This document shows, one piece after another, positions 61,308 through 64,000 of a stretch of DNA of 64,000 nucleotides (position 1 is its first letter; every line of letters begins with the position of its first letter). Source of the stretch: Methanomassiliicoccales archaeon. GTDB taxonomy: Archaea > Thermoplasmatota > Thermoplasmata > Methanomassiliicoccales > UBA472. The DNA is taken from contig DASXVU010000033.1 in NCBI GenBank assembly GCA_036504055.1, forward strand, positions 1 through 64,000, in the 5' to 3' direction. The position numbers and the translations under genes were made by a program. Below the pieces are notes generated by a model. That model made no database searches, was not told where the DNA came from, and saw only the letters and a program-made list of their open reading frames with translations.

Positions 61308-62298
61308 TATTCTCGACCAGCCATAGGTACGCGTCCTCGAGCGTGGGTTCCTTGATCTTCATGTCTATGATGTTATTGCTGCTCAACCTGCCCGCTATGG
61401 GGGCCAGCATCTCTCCGGCGTCGGCCACCTGGACCCGGAGCACCTGCTTCTCCTCGTTCATGGTGGCACTGACAGCCCGTACACCCGGAATCGATCTGAG
61501 CGACTCGACGTCCTTGTCGGTCAGGCCGAAACCCTCCACTTCAACGACGCAGGTGTCCTTCATCAGCGACTTGAGGCCGCGGGGCGTGTCCATGGCCACT
61601 ATCTTCCCTTTGTTGATGACCGCCAGACGGTCGCACAGCTCGTCCGCCTCGAACATATAATGAGTGGTCATGAGGATGGTCTTCTCCTTTGCCAGGAGTC
61701 CCTTTATCAGATTCCTGGTGTCGCGGGATGCCTGCGGATCAAGACCGATCGTCGGTTCGTCCATGAAGATCACCTCCGGATCGTTGATCAGTCCCTTGGC
61801 GATGTGCAGTCTCTGCTTCATGCCGCGGGAATAGTCCTCCACACGATCGTCGCATCGGTCCAGCAGATCGACCATGCGAAGCACGTCCTCGATGCGCCTC
61901 TCCCTCTCATGGCGAGGTACGCCGTACAGATCGGCGAAGTACCTCAGGTTCTGCCTGCCGCTGATCCGGAAATACAGGCCCCTTTCCCCGCCGATGATCA
62001 AACCGATGCGCTTCCTGACCTCGTAGGGGTGGGCACTGACATCATAGCCCAGCACCCTGGCGCTGCCTGATGTCGGGACCAGAAGGGTGGTCAGCATCTT
62101 GATCGTGGTGGTCTTTCCGGCGCCGTTCGGACCAAGTATGCCGAACAACTCCCCCTTCTTCACCGAGAAGGATATATGGTCCACGGCCAGGGTCTCTTTC
62201 CTCTTCTTATGGATGAAACCTTGGCTAGACCTGTAGACACGGACCAGATCGTCGACCTCGATGACGTTCCCGGTATCAGATTGATGATTCTCCGACAT
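61300..62298 (-). CDS. ABC transporter ATP-binding protein (DrrA/NatA type)
   Basis: A 332-residue ATPase with Walker A GPNGAGKTT, signature YSRGMKQRLHIAKGL, Walker B VIFMDEPTIGLDPQ and the TTHYMFEADEL His-loop. The last 80 residues are the regulatory DUF4162-like tail. First gene of the exporter operon with two permeases. Confidence 0.92.
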   Translation of the reverse strand: MSENHQSDTGNVIEVDDLVRVYRSSQGFIHKKRKETLAVDHISFSVKKGELFGILGPNGAGKTTTIKMLTTLLVPTSGSARVLGYDVSAHPYEVRKRIGLIIGGERGLYFRISGRQNLRYFADLYGVPRHERERRIEDVLRMVDLLDRCDDRVEDYSRGMKQRLHIAKGLINDPEVIFMDEPTIGLDPQASRDTRNLIKGLLAKEKTILMTTHYMFEADELCDRLAVINKGKIVAMDTPRGLKSLMKDTCVVEVEGFGLTDKDVESLRSIPGVRAVSATMNEEKQVLRVQVADAGEMLAPIAGRLSSNNIIDMKIKEPTLEDAYLWLVENND

Positions 62299-62387
62299 GA
62301 ACGATGTGGTGACTTTTTCGGAGCTAATATACGTTTCGGAGACCTATCCGAAATCCGCTGGCCATGATCAAATTATGCTAGACAGTA

Positions 62388-63224
62388 TCAGGCAGGGATG
62401 GGCTTTTGGTATATTCTCTCCCTGCTCTTGAAGGTCGTCAGAAGACGTGACGCGTCCCCTACCAGGGTCTCGGTGTTGCCCATGACGAAATAGCCGCCAT
62501 AGTTCAACGAGTCGTGGAATTTCATGTAAAGATGCTCCTGCATATCACGGGTGAAGTAGATGACCACATTGCGGCAGAATATGCAATCGAATCTCGCGGG
62601 AGGCTTGGAAGCGATCAGGTCGATCTTGCGCAGGTCGACCATATCCATGATGTCCTGGGATATCTGGAGCATCTCTCCCTCCGTGGTGAAGTACCTTTCC
62701 AGGTACTCCTTCTTGACATTGGTCACCTGGCGTTGAAGATACCTTCCCGCTGCCGCGGCATCAAGACTGAAATCGTCGATGTCCGAACCGATGATCTTGA
62801 CGTCGAACTTGTCCAGCTCCTCGCCGAGCAGCTCGCGCAACATTATGGCGATCGAGTACGGCTCTTCACCGCTGGAACAGCCCGCGCTCCAGACCGTGAT
62901 GTCATTTTTTCCGTGTTTGATCTTATCATAGATGAGCAGAGGCAATACCTCTTCCTCCATCGCCTTGAACACGATCGGGTCCCGGAAGAACTGGGTCACG
63001 TTTATGGTCAGGTCGTCCATGAGCTGGTCGTACTCTTTAGGATTTGAATCGAGAAAATTGCTGTAGTCGGCGTAGGCCTTAGATCCGCAGCATCTCATCC
63101 GCACACCGATCCTTCTCTGCAGATAACTGTCCTTGTATTGGCCCAGATCAAGCGAAGTACTTCGGAATATCTTCTTCTTCAGCGTTATGAAATCCTTATC
63201 GGTGCATACCCGCTCCGGCGCCAT
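62388..63224 (-). CDS. cheR: CheR-type chemotaxis methyltransferase
   Basis: Methylates receptor glutamates with SAM. From the ATG at 63224 (278 residues, APERVCTDKDFITLKKKI) it has the N-terminal helical CheR domain and the methyltransferase core (VWSAGCSSGEEPYSIAIMLRE, near 134-154; FDCIFCRNVVIYFTRDMQE near 230-248). The frame extends 25 codons upstream without homology. It is divergent from a PAS sensor gene, which may be its receptor substrate. Confidence 0.92.
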   Translation of the reverse strand: MAPERVCTDKDFITLKKKIFRSTSLDLGQYKDSYLQRRIGVRMRCCGSKAYADYSNFLDSNPKEYDQLMDDLTINVTQFFRDPIVFKAMEEEVLPLLIYDKIKHGKNDITVWSAGCSSGEEPYSIAIMLRELLGEELDKFDVKIIGSDIDDFSLDAAAAGRYLQRQVTNVKKEYLERYFTTEGEMLQISQDIMDMVDLRKIDLIASKPPARFDCIFCRNVVIYFTRDMQEHLYMKFHDSLNYGGYFVMGNTETLVGDASRLLTTFKSRERIYQKPIPA

Positions 63225-63500
63225 CCCTTCGAAGAGCACCGTGCTAGTATAGAAGCACGAAGGCGAAAATCTCATTTTTCGAAGCGAGGGAGCGGACATC
63301 TGGTCTGTATTTTTCTAAAGCAGCTGATGGGACTGAAGAGAGGCTGTTTTGATTATCACGGCTGATTGCCGATTCTTCGGTCTTTATAATCAACGAAAAT
63401 CCTGCATTGGGCCAATTGTATAGCATTTTCACATGAAATGCTAGAACCGTAACAACCGACGATCGGAGATTGTTACAAAGATGATGAAACTAGGGGAGTG

Positions 63501-64000
63501 ATGGAAATGGAAAATGACCAAGGAAATACAATATTGGCTGAGATCGTATCATCGGTGCCGGTCGCCACCTTTGCGATCGACGCGAATGCAAAGATCACAC
63601 ATTTCAACAAAGCCGCTGAGGACATATCAGGGTATCCGTTGACAGAAGCGCTGGGCATGCGGCTCAGGGACGTCTTCGGCAACACCTTGGGTAAAAAGGG
63701 CTGTCCGGTCATCGACGCCTTGAACAACGGTAAGGGAATCGAGATCGAATCGATGCAGGTTATGAACTCGGATGACGAACCGGTGAGCATCCACATGAGG
63801 GCTACGCCGCTGTTCGATCAATCCGGGAAGGTAATGGGTGGAGTGGGCTATCTGGAACCGCTTAAGGGGTCCTCGGACGGACTGACCCGTTCGATCGTCA
63901 ACCATGCACCGAACATGGTCATATCCATCGAGTCGGACCTGAGCATAAGTTTTGTGAACGAGACTGCGCTCAAGGTCATGGGAAAGAAGGAGGAGGAAGT
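63501..64000 (+). CDS. PAS-domain sensor protein (C-terminus beyond the window)
   Basis: I translated the plus strand from the ATG at 63501 (a second ATG at 63507 is better spaced from GGGGAG). The 166 visible residues hold a complete PAS domain (SSVPVATFAIDANAKITHFNKAAEDISGYP, near 13-42) and the start of a second (NHAPNMVISIESDLSISFVNETALKVMG). The rest is off the edge, so it could be a chemoreceptor or a histidine kinase; the neighbouring cheR favours a chemoreceptor. Confidence 0.75.
   Translation, partial: MEMENDQGNTILAEIVSSVPVATFAIDANAKITHFNKAAEDISGYPLTEALGMRLRDVFGNTLGKKGCPVIDALNNGKGIEIESMQVMNSDDEPVSIHMRATPLFDQSGKVMGGVGYLEPLKGSSDGLTRSIVNHAPNMVISIESDLSISFVNETALKVMGKKEEE

Noticed and set aside
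1-64000. Pyrrolysine decoding of UAG suspected from the Methanomassiliicoccales-like background
   Set aside because: Several genes (gatB, lrp, glpC and two transporter genes) end normally in TAG at the family-expected length, and no pyl genes or amber-interrupted genes were seen.
1-64000. Insertion sequences or integrase-bordered islands
   Set aside because: No transposase, integrase, tRNA-end duplication or terminal repeats were found, including next to the tRNA at 12504-12581.

Overview
This is a fragment of an archaeal chromosome, most likely from the Thermoplasmata (possibly near Methanomassiliicoccales). The archaeal call rests on a long ribosomal-protein cluster that includes archaeal/eukaryotic-type proteins (eS4, eL19, eL32), RNase P protein Rpp29, aIF1, SecY, a DUF106/EMC3-like insertase and Cbf5. 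It is supported by the archaeosine enzyme RaSEA, MptA, an A1:U72 initiator tRNA, and TATA boxes about 25 nt upstream of many start codons (leaderless transcripts). The order-level call is inference: DUF5611, GvpD-like ATPases and the gene content fit, but no marker settles it.

Positions 1-12.6k hold nitrogen and translation genes: glnA (cut by the window edge), an AlaX-type editing protein, an Lrp regulator, a bacterial-type aspS convergent with gatC-gatA-gatB, then a TPR protein, a small zinc protein, a phosphoglycolate phosphatase, mptA, rnhB and an SCP2 protein. His31 of AspRS and the neighbouring GatCAB together indicate the indirect, Asp-tRNA(Asn) route to Asn-tRNA(Asn). An initiator tRNA-Met follows.

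Positions 12.7-32k hold glpABC (anaerobic glycerol-3-phosphate dehydrogenase), two KaiC/GvpD-like ATPases and glmU-glmS (UDP-GlcNAc synthesis). Next come two adjacent PD-(D/E)XK nucleases: a homologue of human CDIN1 and a Cas4-like protein with four transmembrane helices inserted in its nuclease domain. After these lie adenine deaminase, a membrane histidine kinase, two phosphoribosyltransferases, a Rieske protein and an ABC-2 exporter.

Positions 32-42k hold a TctA-like permease and a small membrane protein whose gene runs antisense into the end of a PolB2-type DNA polymerase gene. The polymerase ends a tightly overlapping three-gene operon: degenerate RadA-like protein with a C-terminal PCNA-binding motif, small helical protein, PolB2. 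This is the best candidate for an under-described system, resembling in layout the bacterial ImuA/ImuB/DnaE2 mutasome. A large HPII-type catalase, an ACT protein and an MBL-fold nuclease with a C-terminal PIP-like motif follow.

Positions 41.5-57.5k are the ribosomal superoperon on the minus strand, read L3-L4-L23-L2-S19-L22-S3-L29-aIF1-Rpp29-S17-L14-L24-S4e-L5-S14-S8-L6-L32e-L19e-L18-S5-L30-L15-SecY-DUF106-cmk-cbf5. Its leader contains a possible micro-ORF and alternative hairpins. Positions 57.6-64k hold DUF5611, RaSEA, a universal stress protein, an ABC-2 exporter, CheR and the start of a PAS sensor gene.
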